Assembly (NCBI GenBank): GCA_025963715.1
Contig: JAOQAG010000001.1
Span: forward strand, 152,333-216,332
DNA length: 64,000 bases
Source of the DNA: Bacteroidota bacterium
GTDB taxonomy: Bacteria > Bacteroidota > Bacteroidia > 2-12-FULL-35-15
Direction: 5' to 3'
This document shows positions 26,336 to 35,645 of this stretch, piece by piece. The notes below the pieces were generated by a model, which saw only the letters and a program-made list of their open reading frames with translations, was not told the origin of the DNA and did no database searches. Position numbers and translations under genes: made by a program. How positions within the stretch are numbered: position 1 is the first letter of the stretch; every line of letters begins with the position of its first letter.

Positions 26336-27897
26336 ACCCGGCTCAGCAAATTGCGTTTCAATATCACTACCGACGTGATCACCCCGGAAAAAAGCGCGGA
26401 TCCAACACCCACACAAACAATATCCTGCCCGGTAAGGTATAAATTCCGGTAGGATGTGCTTGCCCGCAATTGCTTTAATTGAAAACGTTCGGCACTGTGC
26501 TCCAATCCGTAGATCTCGCCATGAGCGTAGTTACTGAAATGTTTAGTGGAAAGCGGTGTGGACAATTCGCAAAGCTCCACATGTCCCCTGATCTGCGGTA
26601 CAGTGCTGTATAACTTTTCCAGCAGGCGGTTCTGCGTTTCTTCTTTGTACACATCGTATTCATCGCCGCGTTTCTGCCATTTTTTATCTTCCCATTCTTT
26701 TACCCATTCGTACGGACAGGATGCGATCACCTGGATGGTGCTGCTATTGGGATGTGTAGCGCTCCAACCCGGGTCTTTGGCCGATGGAAATGAAATATAC
26801 GCCATGGAAGGAATGTAATTTTTATCAGCCATGTGCACTGCATAATCCGCATCCAGGTTGTAGCTGTTGTAGAGCCAGATGTTGTGTTTCGGGAGTTTTA
26901 ATTCGGCATCGCTTGCATTCAGCCCCACGTACAAACACACATGCGATACCGAAGGTTTCAGATCATTCATCTGGCAGGTACTTTCGCTTTTTGCATGCTT
27001 GATGAGTTTGTTGTACGTATTGTGAATGCCGGTATTACTCACAATTTTGGAAGCCGTGATCAGGTCGCCGTTTTCCATTTCAACGCCAATTGCTTTATTT
27101 TTTTTGAAAGTAATATTTTTTACATCCGCCTTAATGGCGATGATGCCGCCGTTTTTTTCGATCACATCGATCAGGCTTTTCGAAATACTGGAAGCACCGC
27201 CAACAGGGTAATTGCCGCCATCCAAAAAATGATCGGTAACTATGGCGTGGATCGCGAAACTGCTTTTTTTCGGTGGCAATCCGTAATTTCCACATTGTGC
27301 ACACAGCACGGTAATTAATTTTTCATTCGCGGTAAGCTTCCGGATCACATCATACGTGGTGCATTGCGAGTATTTATAAAAGCCGCGGCGTAAAAAATAA
27401 CCAAGGCTTTTACTCAGCCAGTCGGGCATGGTGCGCTCCGCAAAAAACATCAGCGACAAGCCGCCCACTTTTGAAATTAATTTATAATAATCGCGGATAG
27501 CTTGTTCTTCCTCCGGAAAATAAGCGATCATCTGCTCCAGCTGTTCTGTTCTTCCGGCTTTAAAATTATACACATCTCCTTCTATGATCGTCTGATCGTA
27601 GATCTCACCCATACCGGCCCATTTTAGTTTGGAATCGGTTACATAATCAAAAACCTTGCGCAGCAGCCCGTCTTCCAGGTTTACCTGGCCAACGTAATGC
27701 ACGCCCACATCCCATTCAAATTTTTTACGTTTGAAGGTATGGCTGAAACCGCCTGCTACATAATGCTTTTCGAGCACCAGTACTTTTTTGCCTGCTTTTG
27801 AAAGTAAGGCTGCCGTGGTTAAGCCGCCAATGCCGGAACCAACAATAATAACATCGTAATGCTGTTTTGATAACCTGGTGGAGTAGAGGTTTTTCAT
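26317..27897 (-). CDS. FAD-dependent oxidoreductase, CrtI / retinol saturase-like
   Basis: A 526-residue flavoprotein starting at MKNLYSTRLSK (27897). The dinucleotide-binding motif is VGSGIGGLTTAALLSKAGKK, followed by the CrtI-type VLEKHYVAGGFSHTF loop, the WDVGVHYVG strand of the retinol-saturase branch, and the C-terminal FAD contact LYLTGQDIVCVGVGSALFSG. Such enzymes saturate or desaturate double bonds of polyenes or carotenoids. Two further flavoproteins follow within 4 kb on the same strand, hinting at a lipid or pigment pathway, but no phytoene synthase or polyketide gene is in the window. Flanked on both sides by repeat modules. Confidence 0.85.
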   Translation of the reverse strand: MKNLYSTRLSKQHYDVIIVGSGIGGLTTAALLSKAGKKVLVLEKHYVAGGFSHTFKRKKFEWDVGVHYVGQVNLEDGLLRKVFDYVTDSKLKWAGMGEIYDQTIIEGDVYNFKAGRTEQLEQMIAYFPEEEQAIRDYYKLISKVGGLSLMFFAERTMPDWLSKSLGYFLRRGFYKYSQCTTYDVIRKLTANEKLITVLCAQCGNYGLPPKKSSFAIHAIVTDHFLDGGNYPVGGASSISKSLIDVIEKNGGIIAIKADVKNITFKKNKAIGVEMENGDLITASKIVSNTGIHNTYNKLIKHAKSESTCQMNDLKPSVSHVCLYVGLNASDAELKLPKHNIWLYNSYNLDADYAVHMADKNYIPSMAYISFPSAKDPGWSATHPNSSTIQVIASCPYEWVKEWEDKKWQKRGDEYDVYKEETQNRLLEKLYSTVPQIRGHVELCELSTPLSTKHFSNYAHGEIYGLEHSAERFQLKQLRASTSYRNLYLTGQDIVCVGVGSALFSGVITSVVILKRNLLSRVNKFKV

Positions 27898-27964
27898 GTA
27901 CAGCAAGGTAAACTAATTCAGTAACGCAGCCCGTTTATTTAGCAGCGAAATGAAATTTTGTATG

Positions 27965-28435
27965 AATTCATAAAGGGAGTTCAAAGTTTAAAGTTCAAAA
28001 GTTTAAAGTTTGCTGGATGTGCTCCTTCGGAGCGGCTTTTACCACTCCATAGGAGTCCTACGGAAAGGCGCAAAGACGGGAAGAAATTAAAAAGGAATTT
28101 TATTTCTGTAAACACTGTTAACGCAATAGAATATGCACGTTTATTTTAAAAGATAGGAAGAGAACAGTAAAGTAAAAAAAATATTTTTTTGGAAAACAAG
28201 AAGTCAAAAACTTGTGAGCAAACAAATTTAAAAGCACAAGCAAAATAAAAACCTTTGCGCCTTAGTGCCTTTGTGGTAAAAAAACAGCTCCGAAGGAGCC
28301 ACCCAGCAAAAACTCTTTTTCTTCTTTTCCTTCTTAGTGCTTTCTTAGTGTCTAAGTGGTAAAAACCGCTCCGAAGGAGCACATACAGCAAATACACAGC
28401 AAAATTAAACTTTCCAACTTTAAACTTTGAACTTA
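27965..28435. repeat. Large inverted-repeat module 2 (GCTCCTTCGGAGC words)
   Basis: Left arm about 27965-28090 and right arm about 28187-28435 repeat the words of module 1 in opposite order. The right arm is the reverse complement of the left arm of module 1 (25826-26073) for about 250 bp. The module ends 2 bp before the stop codon of the 28437-29972 gene. Confidence 0.8.
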
Positions 28436-28436
28436 T

Positions 28437-29972
28437 TTACTTCGTTTGCGGGATCACTTTAAATTTCACTTTATAATCCTTACAGATCTTCTTTGCTACA
28501 TCACGCCCGGTTTTAATGGCAATAGGCAAACCGCCTCCGGGTTGGTTCCAGTGGCTCGAGTAATAAAAGTTTTTTAATCCCGGTAAATGAAACCCAACGG
28601 GCGAGCGCGCCAACAGGTTTTTCCCCGGCAGCCAGCCTTGTGTGCTGCCTTTCCAGTTGTTGGTATAACGTTGGAAAGTGGCAGGTGTAGCCACATCAAT
28701 TACTTCAATGTGATCTTTTATTCCGCCCAGTGTAATGTCCAGGCGTTCAATTATTTTATTGGTGAATTCGGTTTTGGCAGCGCGGTATTTCGGGCGGTCG
28801 TTCTTGCGTGCATCAATCCAGAATTCGCGCTGCGTGGTATAAAAGCTCACGGTAACCGAAGTTTTTCCTTTCGGTGCCAGTGTGTGATCGTAATTGTAAA
28901 TGTGCACTTCAAAACGCGAGTAGGCAGTTCCGTCAGGCGAGATAATATCTTCCTCCAGCGGCACTCTGAAAAAATGCGGCAGCTCAGTCAGATCTTTTGA
29001 GATCCCAAACGAAAATTGCATCACGGAATAAAATACTTCCAGTTTTTTTAATTCTTTCAGCTCGATCATTTCCTGATCCACAAATTTTCCGTCCAGTGCA
29101 TCAAACACCGTAAAGTTCCAGTCGGCAGCGGAAATGGTAAGATCCGAAAAATGTGTGGCATCATTCCGCACTAATAATCCTTTTGCAATGCCATCCTCCG
29201 TAATTATTTTTTTTACCGGTGTTTTGTAATGCATCGTTCCGCCCAGCGATAAATACGTTTGCTCTATTTTTTTTGCAAAATTCATGGAACCACCGATCGG
29301 GTAACCGGCGCTTTTTTTATCAAAAACCGACAATGGCATGGAAAGCACCATCATGTTCACCTCATCACCGTCGTACAGCAATTCAAAGCTTTCACGGATA
29401 AACGGATTGCTGAATTTGCGGGCGTAGGTATAATTTGTGTAATTTTTTATTTTCAGGAACCAGTATACAAACTCAAGGTAGCGCGTCATTTTAATTCCGC
29501 GAACCATCGATTGAAAAAACGGGAGATCGTCCATGATCGGCGGCAGATCATACTTCTGCATGATGCGCATCGGCTTGATGAATTCGCGGATGGCTTTGGT
29601 ATCCTCCGGCGCCAGGTCGATCATGTATTCTTCCAGGCGGGTAAGGTTGGTATACAGCTTGAAATTTTTTTCGCCGTATTTATTTGCGTGAGTTTTGGTT
29701 CCCACCTCCACGCGGATCTCGTGATTATGAAATTCAATTTTTTTCATGTCCAGGATCTCCGACCAGATCTTGTAAAAGGAAGAACCCGTATCCGATCCCA
29801 ATATCCAATGTGCGCAGCTGTCAAAGGTATATTCGCCTTTTTCCCAGCTGGTACAAAGCCCGCCGGGGATCGAATGTTTTTCGAAAATGTGGGTTTCAAA
29901 CCCGTTCATCTGCAAATAACACCCGGCTGTTAAGCCCGAAACTCCCCCACCTATGATATTAATTTTCATCAT
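28437..29972 (-). CDS. FAD-dependent oxidoreductase, phytoene-desaturase-like
   Basis: A 511-residue protein with the FAD motif IIGGGVSGLTAGCYLQMNGF at the very N-terminus and the CrtI loop HIFEKHSIPGGLCTSW. The C-terminal stretch YYSSHWNQPGGGLPIAIKTG is the conserved final FAD-contact region of the CrtI-like amine oxidase superfamily. Two ATGs are possible (29972 and 29969). It forms an operon-like run with 29982-30383 (9 bp apart) and 30391-31659 (7 bp further). Probably acts on a polyene or isoprenoid at the membrane; substrate unknown. Only about one fifth identical in appearance to the 26317-27897 enzyme, so the two are not recent duplicates. Confidence 0.82.
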   Translation of the reverse strand: MMKINIIGGGVSGLTAGCYLQMNGFETHIFEKHSIPGGLCTSWEKGEYTFDSCAHWILGSDTGSSFYKIWSEILDMKKIEFHNHEIRVEVGTKTHANKYGEKNFKLYTNLTRLEEYMIDLAPEDTKAIREFIKPMRIMQKYDLPPIMDDLPFFQSMVRGIKMTRYLEFVYWFLKIKNYTNYTYARKFSNPFIRESFELLYDGDEVNMMVLSMPLSVFDKKSAGYPIGGSMNFAKKIEQTYLSLGGTMHYKTPVKKIITEDGIAKGLLVRNDATHFSDLTISAADWNFTVFDALDGKFVDQEMIELKELKKLEVFYSVMQFSFGISKDLTELPHFFRVPLEEDIISPDGTAYSRFEVHIYNYDHTLAPKGKTSVTVSFYTTQREFWIDARKNDRPKYRAAKTEFTNKIIERLDITLGGIKDHIEVIDVATPATFQRYTNNWKGSTQGWLPGKNLLARSPVGFHLPGLKNFYYSSHWNQPGGGLPIAIKTGRDVAKKICKDYKVKFKVIPQTK

Positions 29973-29981
29973 TCCTTTTTC

Positions 29982-30383
29982 TTAAACAAAAGATAAATCT
30001 TGTTTTTTGGTGACTGCCTCTTTTGTTTCCGGAAAACGTTGTGCATACTTTTTCCAATCGTTGTTCAACTTTAATTCCTTGTCCTTATATTTTATATAAA
30101 TGTATTTTGGGTTATGCCTTTTCGTTTCTCTCCTCTGTTTTGCTGCGGATATGCCACTCGGACAAGCAGTTGCCCATGCAACTTCAATTTCAAATTGTCC
30201 GGCGCTGTCGGTTGTTACAATTTGTGTTTTTCCACCGGTAGTTACGCTTAGCTCGCAGTTTTTCAGCAGCGTTTTATTTATGCCGTATGCTGTGCCTTTT
30301 ACAAAATAGCTCCCTGCGCGGCCTTTTGCAAAAAGTCCGGTTACCGAAAAAATAAAAAATAAAAGAGCAAGCGTTCGTTTCAT
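29982..30383 (-). CDS. Small exported hypothetical protein
   Basis: A 133-residue protein with a signal peptide (MKRTLALLFFIFSVTGLFAK). The mature N-terminal half reads like a carboxypeptidase-regulatory or transthyretin-like beta sandwich (KGTAYGINKTLLKNCELSVTTGG, split over two strands, then VTTDSAGQFEIEVAW), the C-terminal half is Lys-rich. It lies between two FAD oxidoreductase genes with gaps of 9 and 7 bp, so co-transcription is nearly certain. No recognised function; it may be a periplasmic accessory of the pathway. Confidence 0.7.
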   Translation of the reverse strand: MKRTLALLFFIFSVTGLFAKGRAGSYFVKGTAYGINKTLLKNCELSVTTGGKTQIVTTDSAGQFEIEVAWATACPSGISAAKQRRETKRHNPKYIYIKYKDKELKLNNDWKKYAQRFPETKEAVTKKQDLSFV

Positions 30384-30390
30384 CTGGTTT

Positions 30391-31659
30391 TTAAATTCCT
30401 TTTGCAGCTTCTTCTTCGGCCGCTGCCGCTTTTTGCATGCGGATGATCTTCGCCAGCGTGCTTACCGCACGTTCATGTTTTTTTACAAATGGATTTTCCA
30501 GGTCCCAAACATATCCGGCCAATACCGAGCAGATCTGCTTTTTAATATTCGGATCAGGATCTTTGGTAAAAAAGATCTGGTGCAGATCGCCGTTGTACCA
30601 GCCTTTCACATAAGTACGGAATGTATTGATGCCCTGCATCATGTGATCGACATATTCGGTTTGAAAATCCACTGTTTCGCCTTTTAATTTTCTGCTCACC
30701 AGCTTTGCCGCTGTAGAGCCGGATTCCATTGCGAATGTTACACCCGAGGAAAATACCGGATCTAAAAATTCGGTAGCATTTCCGGCAGTTACAAATCCAT
30801 CGCCGAAAAATTTGGTGGATGTGATCGCATAGCCTTCAATGGTGCGTGCTTCAAGCACCATTTCCTGATCTTTGAAACGCCCGGCCAGCTGAGGAGAAGA
30901 AGCAATCAGCGCTTTCATCCGCTCTGTTTTATTTTCGGGAAAATCCTTGAAAAATTCAGGATCACCAACAAATCCAACGGAGGTATTGCCGTTTGAAAAA
31001 GGGATGATCCAGATCCATACATCCTGCCTGTGAATCACAACAGTAATACGGTTTCCTTCCGCGCCTTCCGGGCGTTTCGGATCTTTAAAATGTGTGAAAT
31101 GCGTTTTGCGGGGGTCAAAGCCCGATTGTTTATTCAGCCCCAGCATGTTCGGGATCACACGGCCGTAGCCGCTGCAATCGATAATATAGCGCGCTTCAAT
31201 TTGTTTTTTATTTCCGTTGGCGTCTTCCACTGTGGTGATGGACGTTTCATCGGGATTGAACTGGATAGCAGTTACACCCATTTCAAATTCAACTGGAATG
31301 CCTTTTTTAGCAACACCTGTTGCCAGGATGTGGTCGAATTGTGCGCGTGGCACCTGGTACGTCCAGGTCCAGCCTTTGCTGAACTGGTCCGAAAAATTAA
31401 AATCGCATACTTTATCACCCAGTAAAAATTTAGCCCCGAATTTTTCCTGGAAACCTGCAGCTTTCACATCTTCCAGAAGCCCGGTTTCATCCAGGTGATC
31501 CATCACACGCGGCAAAAGGCTTTCGCCGATCACAAAACGGGGAAATTTCACTTTTTCCACAACACGTACTTTTAAGCCGTTTTTGTGGACTATGGATGCG
31601 GCAATACACCCTGCGGGGCCTGCGCCGATCACTAATACATCTGTTTTTTCGGTAACCAT
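30391..31659 (-). CDS. FAD-dependent oxidoreductase, flavin halogenase / geranylgeranyl reductase-like
   Basis: A 422-residue flavoprotein, first gene of the three-gene minus operon. It shows the FAD motif VIGAGPAGCIAASIVHKNG, the FPRFVIGESLLP signature shared by tryptophan-halogenase-like and flexirubin-associated monooxygenases, and the DGFVTAGNATEFLDPVFSSG FAD-binding block. The halogenase motif WxWxIP is represented by VWIWIIPF (about residue 217), so true halogenase activity is possible but not assured; similar proteins in Bacteroidota pigment clusters lack halogenation. A consensus -7 box lies 68 bp upstream, back to back with the ABC transporter promoter. Confidence 0.8.
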   Translation of the reverse strand: MVTEKTDVLVIGAGPAGCIAASIVHKNGLKVRVVEKVKFPRFVIGESLLPRVMDHLDETGLLEDVKAAGFQEKFGAKFLLGDKVCDFNFSDQFSKGWTWTYQVPRAQFDHILATGVAKKGIPVEFEMGVTAIQFNPDETSITTVEDANGNKKQIEARYIIDCSGYGRVIPNMLGLNKQSGFDPRKTHFTHFKDPKRPEGAEGNRITVVIHRQDVWIWIIPFSNGNTSVGFVGDPEFFKDFPENKTERMKALIASSPQLAGRFKDQEMVLEARTIEGYAITSTKFFGDGFVTAGNATEFLDPVFSSGVTFAMESGSTAAKLVSRKLKGETVDFQTEYVDHMMQGINTFRTYVKGWYNGDLHQIFFTKDPDPNIKKQICSVLAGYVWDLENPFVKKHERAVSTLAKIIRMQKAAAAEEEAAKGI

Positions 31660-31726
31660 GATACTGTTAATTGGGCTTGTTATACGGTATACAACAAGCC
31701 TGGTTTAGTTTTGTTTTGAGAGGCTG

Positions 31727-31734
31727 CAAATGTA
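31727..31734 (-). promoter_or_regulatory. Predicted -7 box of the three-gene oxidoreductase operon
   Basis: TACATTTG on the minus strand, 68 nt before the ATG at 31659, diverging from the ABC transporter promoter about 90 bp away. Confidence 0.5.
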
Positions 31735-31824
31735 GCTAAAATTCCCCTATCTTTTTCTAAAGAATGCCTGTTTTAGTAAGGAAATAATGATTTTGGAGGA
31801 GAAGAATTGCTGTTTATATTTTAC

Positions 31825-31832
31825 TAAATTTG
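31825..31832 (+). promoter_or_regulatory. Predicted -7 box of the ABC transporter gene
   Basis: TAAATTTG, 15 nt upstream of the ATG at 31847. Confidence 0.5.
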
Positions 31833-31846
31833 TCGCCCCGGTAATT

Positions 31847-32596
31847 ATGAGCTCAAACACAATAATAGAAGTAAACCATCTTTCAAAAATATACCGCGGC
31901 GCCACAACGCCGGTGGTAAACGATGTTTCATTTGCAGTGGAGCGTAACGAGATCTTTGGCTTGCTTGGCCCCAACGGTGCCGGTAAAACCACTACTATTT
32001 CTATTTTATGCGGCTTGTTCCCGCCTACATCCGGCAAGGTAATGATCGATGGGATGAACCTGAACGGCGATTTGGCAGACATCAAACAAATTGTGGGCGT
32101 GGTGCCGCAGGACATTGCGTTGTATCCTACACTTACGGCAAGGGAAAACCTGAATTTTTACGGCAGCATGTACGGTTTATCCGGAAAAGTGCTGAAAGAT
32201 AAAATTGAATTGTGGCTGACCAATTTCGGCTTGACCGATGCCGCAAACAGGCGCGTATCCACTTATTCGGGCGGAATGAAACGCCGCGTGAATTTAATTG
32301 CGGGTATTCTGCATGATCCCAAAATTTTATTTTTGGATGAACCCACAGTTGGTGTGGATGTGCAATCCCGGAACGTGATCATCGGGCATTTGAAGCAATT
32401 AAATGCAGCCGGAACTACTATTATTTACACCTCGCACCACATGGAGGAAGCGGAATATTTTTGCTCGCGTGTGGCCATCATCGATTACGGAAAAATGGTA
32501 ACAAAAGGATCGCCGCAGGAATTGATTATGCAGAATGGTGCTGCTAATCTGGAGGAAGTGTTTTTGAATTTAACGAATCGGAAATTAAGGGATTAA
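31847..32596 (+). CDS. ABC transporter ATP-binding protein (ABC-2 type exporter)
   Basis: A 249-residue ATPase, starting at MSSNTIIEVNHLSK (31847), directly after a -7 box. All motifs are present: Walker A GPNGAGKTT (41-49), Q-loop in VVPQDIALY, signature YSGGMKRR, Walker B ILFLDEPTVGVD and the switch His in YTSHHMEE. It is of the class that pairs with ABC-2 permeases in export of drugs, lipids or polysaccharides. The permease gene follows after 245 bp of repeat sequence, so an operon is likely but not compact. Divergent from the oxidoreductase operon, which suggests export of that pathway's product; this is inference. Confidence 0.92.
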   Translation: MSSNTIIEVNHLSKIYRGATTPVVNDVSFAVERNEIFGLLGPNGAGKTTTISILCGLFPPTSGKVMIDGMNLNGDLADIKQIVGVVPQDIALYPTLTARENLNFYGSMYGLSGKVLKDKIELWLTNFGLTDAANRRVSTYSGGMKRRVNLIAGILHDPKILFLDEPTVGVDVQSRNVIIGHLKQLNAAGTTIIYTSHHMEEAEYFCSRVAIIDYGKMVTKGSPQELIMQNGAANLEEVFLNLTNRKLRD

Positions 32597-32841
32597 AATT
32601 AAGGAATGAAAAAATTAAGGATTAAGGATTAAGGAATAAGGAATTGGGATTTAGGATTATACTGTGTGGAAAAAAATTATGAAAACTAAATTTTAATATA
32701 TTCTATAACACACTACGCATAATCCTAAATCCTTAATAAAGAAATCCTAAATAATTACAATACCTAACGATTTAGCACGCTACGCATAATCCTGAATCCT
32801 TAATAAAAAAATCCTAAATAATTACATCGTAAATTAATACA
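32597..32841. repeat. Repeat-filled spacer inside the ABC transporter locus
   Basis: Starts with low-complexity AAGGATTAAGGA words (to about 32660). It then holds two direct copies of an approximately 50-bp block (32709-32758 and 32778-32827) containing CTACGCATAATCCT and AAATCCTAAATAATTACA. No gene seen. Confidence 0.8.
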
Positions 32842-34128
32842 ATGACAAAATTAGCAGCGTCAATTATAAAAGAACTCATCATCCTGCTCCGCGACAGAGT
32901 GGGACTGGCGATCCTTTTTATTATGCCGATGATCCTGATCTTTGTGATGACGCTCATCCAGGATTCCGCTTTCAGGACGTTGAATGAAAAAGGAATTCCG
33001 GTGGTGTTTGTGAACAACGATAATGATTCATTAGGGATTGAGATCGGGAAAGGCTTGCGTTCATCCGAGCTGTGTACGGTTTATGATTCCATTGATGGAA
33101 AACCGGCAACCGCCGAATCTGCAAAACAGGCAGTAGCAAACGGAAAATTTTTAGTAGGCATTGTGATCCCGAAAAATGCAACCGGCGCTATTCGCAGCAA
33201 TGTTACACAATTGGTGGAAACCACCATGAGCGCGGATTCAATGGAACAAAAAAATGCAGGCACCGATTCTGTAAACATCACCATTTTTATTGATCCGATC
33301 ACCAAAAAATCATTCATTGCATCGGTGACTGCTTCGTTGCGCGAATTTATTTCTGCAATAAAAACAAAGATCATGTTTCGCACGTTTTCTGATCAGATCG
33401 CGGAACTCATTCCCGGCAAAAAGAAATCAACTTCTGCCGCCTTTGATCAAACGCAAATTATCAGCTACAGCGAAGTATACGCTTCCAAAAGCATTGGCGA
33501 AATTGTTCCGAATGCAGTACAGCACAACGTTCCGGCCTGGACCATCTTTGCCATGTTTTTTATTGTGATGCCTTTGTCGGGCAGCATCATGAAAGAAAAA
33601 ACAGAAGGCAGCATTTTTCGTTTGCACACCATGCCGAGTTCGTATTTATTACTGATCAACGGAAAAATAATTGTGTATGTGCTGGTATGTATGATCCAGT
33701 TTGCACTGATGCTTTCCGTAGGAATGATTTTTTTACCAATGCTGGGTTTGCCTGCGCTTACTATCGGGCACAGCATGGCCGGTGTTTTACTGATCGCTTT
33801 AGCCACCGCATTTGCAGCAACCGGATATGGTGTAATGGTGGGTACGCTGGCATCTACCGAACAACAGGGCGCTATCATGGGGGCGCTCACTATATTATTA
33901 CTTTCTGCTTTAGGCGGCATTTGGGTACCAACGTATGTAATGCCGCAGATGATGCGGAATATCAGCGCATTTTCGCCGCTTAACTGGTCGCTGGAAGGTT
34001 TTTACGAATTGTTTTTAAGAGGCGGAACGGTTGGTTCGGTTATAATTTACGCAGTAAAACTGATGTTGTTTTTTGTGTTTACGATGCTGGTGGCTTCGGT
34101 TGTGAACCGCATGCGGAAAAGGGTTTAG
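32842..34128 (+). CDS. ABC-2 type permease
   Basis: A 428-residue permease. One membrane helix near residues 21-39 is followed by an extracytoplasmic domain of about 180 residues and then five or six helices from residue about 220 (FAMFFIVMPLSGSIMKEKTEG, then LLINGKIIVYVLVCMIQFAL). GTLASTEQQGAIMGALTIL followed by GGIWVP is typical of ABC2_membrane_3 proteins. It partners the ATPase encoded upstream. Export of a lipophilic compound is the usual role; the cargo is unknown. After the stop codon comes the sense-oriented word repeat described at 34130-34165. Confidence 0.9.
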   Translation: MTKLAASIIKELIILLRDRVGLAILFIMPMILIFVMTLIQDSAFRTLNEKGIPVVFVNNDNDSLGIEIGKGLRSSELCTVYDSIDGKPATAESAKQAVANGKFLVGIVIPKNATGAIRSNVTQLVETTMSADSMEQKNAGTDSVNITIFIDPITKKSFIASVTASLREFISAIKTKIMFRTFSDQIAELIPGKKKSTSAAFDQTQIISYSEVYASKSIGEIVPNAVQHNVPAWTIFAMFFIVMPLSGSIMKEKTEGSIFRLHTMPSSYLLLINGKIIVYVLVCMIQFALMLSVGMIFLPMLGLPALTIGHSMAGVLLIALATAFAATGYGVMVGTLASTEQQGAIMGALTILLLSALGGIWVPTYVMPQMMRNISAFSPLNWSLEGFYELFLRGGTVGSVIIYAVKLMLFFVFTMLVASVVNRMRKRV

Positions 34129-34129
34129 T

Positions 34130-34165
34130 AGTTTGTAGTTGATAGTTCGTGGTTCGTAGACGAGG
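34130..34165. repeat. 3'-end word repeat, sense to the permease gene
   Basis: AGTTTGTAGTTGATAGTTCG then GTTCGTAGACG follow the stop codon at once. The same words follow the minus-strand genes at 1597-1638, 34268-34348 and 53219-53335 in their own sense orientation. A GCGGGATGAC palindrome follows near 34193-34222. Confidence 0.7.
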
Positions 34166-34267
34166 CGAAATGAACATGCTGCAAACATTTATGAGATCCC
34201 GCAACAAGTGCGGGATGACAGTCTTTTTATAGATTTTATTTAAAAACATACAAAAAACATACAGTTT

Positions 34268-34348
34268 TTATTTTAACCGTCTACGAACAACGAACTCCCA
34301 ACTTCTAACTAACCAGCATCTAACTACTTAAAGACTAACTACTAAAAA
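34268..34348. repeat. 3'-end word repeat, sense to the 34349-35557 gene
   Basis: Read on the minus strand it gives AGTTCGTTGTTCGTAGACGG followed by TTAAAAT, preceded by several AGTTAGT-type words, directly after the stop codon. Confidence 0.7.
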
Positions 34349-35557
34349 CTAATAAGCGTAATCAGAAAGATACTCAAACCCTGCCGTTAATTTCCCGTCT
34401 TTACAAATCGTTGCGCGTTCAATAATGCTGTCTTTATCATCGCCGATAATGCTTGGTAATACACGCTCCATCAGATCTTTTCCAAAATCATCACTTGCAT
34501 CGCGCGGTAATTCGCAGGGCAAATTATCCACCGCCATAATACAAACGGTATCTTTATTAAAAGGAAGATCTTCCTTGTGTTCTTTAATGTTATAACCGTA
34601 AAAAGGCTTATCGATGCTGCTTGCGCGGATAGTGGTAGGCACGCTTCCGTCGATGTCGCAGGTAATATCCGCGATCACACTGATGTGGAAATCCGAATCC
34701 TGCATATCGCTCAGCTCAAACATACGCGGTGAGCGCGGATCCCAGAAATGCGCAGAAATAAAAATGTCGGCAGCTTTTGTATATTTTTGAAAAGTAGATT
34801 CAAAATGTTCCGGATGTTTGAAAAAATCCTGCAAATCAAAATTATGATCGCCTTTGCGTTCCACATAATCACGCGGATTTAGCTGGCAATACACCGGTTC
34901 GCGGAAGGATGCCATTAAAAATTCTTCCGGTGTTACTTTGCGGATGCGCAATGCGCTCAGTGTTTCGATCACACCATTGGCAACACGCCCGCCACCGGTC
35001 AGTGCAATTTTAATGTTTGGTAATTTGGCGCGTTTTAATTCTTCTTCCATTTCGGCACGGTCGCGGCAGAGGTTTGCCGGTTTTAACTGGAACAGGTCGT
35101 ATTTTTTCCCATAACCCAAAATCCCGTTGTAAGCACCTACAATTCCGGCATAACGGCCAAAACCAATAATGCGGTTGTGGTTTTTATCCGTCAGCGTTTC
35201 ATAATCGATCATCTGGATGTGCTTCTCGATCAGCGTTTTCATCAGTTTTTGATTGTGCGGTTGCTTTTTGATGGTATGCGAGAAGAAAAAATATTTTTTG
35301 CCCGGTAACAGCAGGTCTTTCGGCACTTCTTTTACACCCATCAATACATCGCAATCGCTCAGGCCTTCCTGCAAAGGAACTCCAAAGGCAGTATATTCGG
35401 CATCTTCATAGCAGCGGATCTTGCTGGGTTGTACCACAATCTCGATGTGGGGATATTTGCGGATCAGCTCTGCGCAGATCAATGGGGTCAATGGAACTCG
35501 TTTGTCCGGTGGACTTTTCTCTTCACGTAAAACGCCAATCTTTAATTTCGTCATCAT
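34349..35557 (-). CDS. Saccharopine dehydrogenase / alanine dehydrogenase-like NAD(P) oxidoreductase
   Basis: A 402-residue protein with the N-terminal AlaDH/PNT domain (KIGVLREEKSPPDKRVPLTP) and features of lysine-forming saccharopine dehydrogenase: FGRYAGIVGAYNGILGYGKK, the nucleotide-binding strand IKIALTGGGRVANGVIETLS, and MAVDNLPCELPRDASDDFGK, which matches the VDHLPxxLPxEAS motif of LYS1-type enzymes. Size fits LYS1 (about 370-400). Expected reaction: NAD-dependent cleavage or formation of saccharopine (lysine and 2-oxoglutarate), though Bacteroidota members are of unproven substrate. Starts at 35557 or 35554. Stands alone. Confidence 0.85.
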   Translation of the reverse strand: MMTKLKIGVLREEKSPPDKRVPLTPLICAELIRKYPHIEIVVQPSKIRCYEDAEYTAFGVPLQEGLSDCDVLMGVKEVPKDLLLPGKKYFFFSHTIKKQPHNQKLMKTLIEKHIQMIDYETLTDKNHNRIIGFGRYAGIVGAYNGILGYGKKYDLFQLKPANLCRDRAEMEEELKRAKLPNIKIALTGGGRVANGVIETLSALRIRKVTPEEFLMASFREPVYCQLNPRDYVERKGDHNFDLQDFFKHPEHFESTFQKYTKAADIFISAHFWDPRSPRMFELSDMQDSDFHISVIADITCDIDGSVPTTIRASSIDKPFYGYNIKEHKEDLPFNKDTVCIMAVDNLPCELPRDASDDFGKDLMERVLPSIIGDDKDSIIERATICKDGKLTAGFEYLSDYAY

Positions 35558-35645
35558 CTTTCTTTATTAGGATTACAAAGATAATAATTGAGTTGAAATC
35601 ACAGCGGCCGGATGTTTTTGTATTTTATGAATACAACGGTTCATG

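Noticed and set aside
26317..31659. A complete carotenoid or flexirubin gene cluster.
   Set aside because: Only tailoring-type flavoproteins are present; phytoene synthase, ketosynthase, ACP and DarA/DarB genes are absent.
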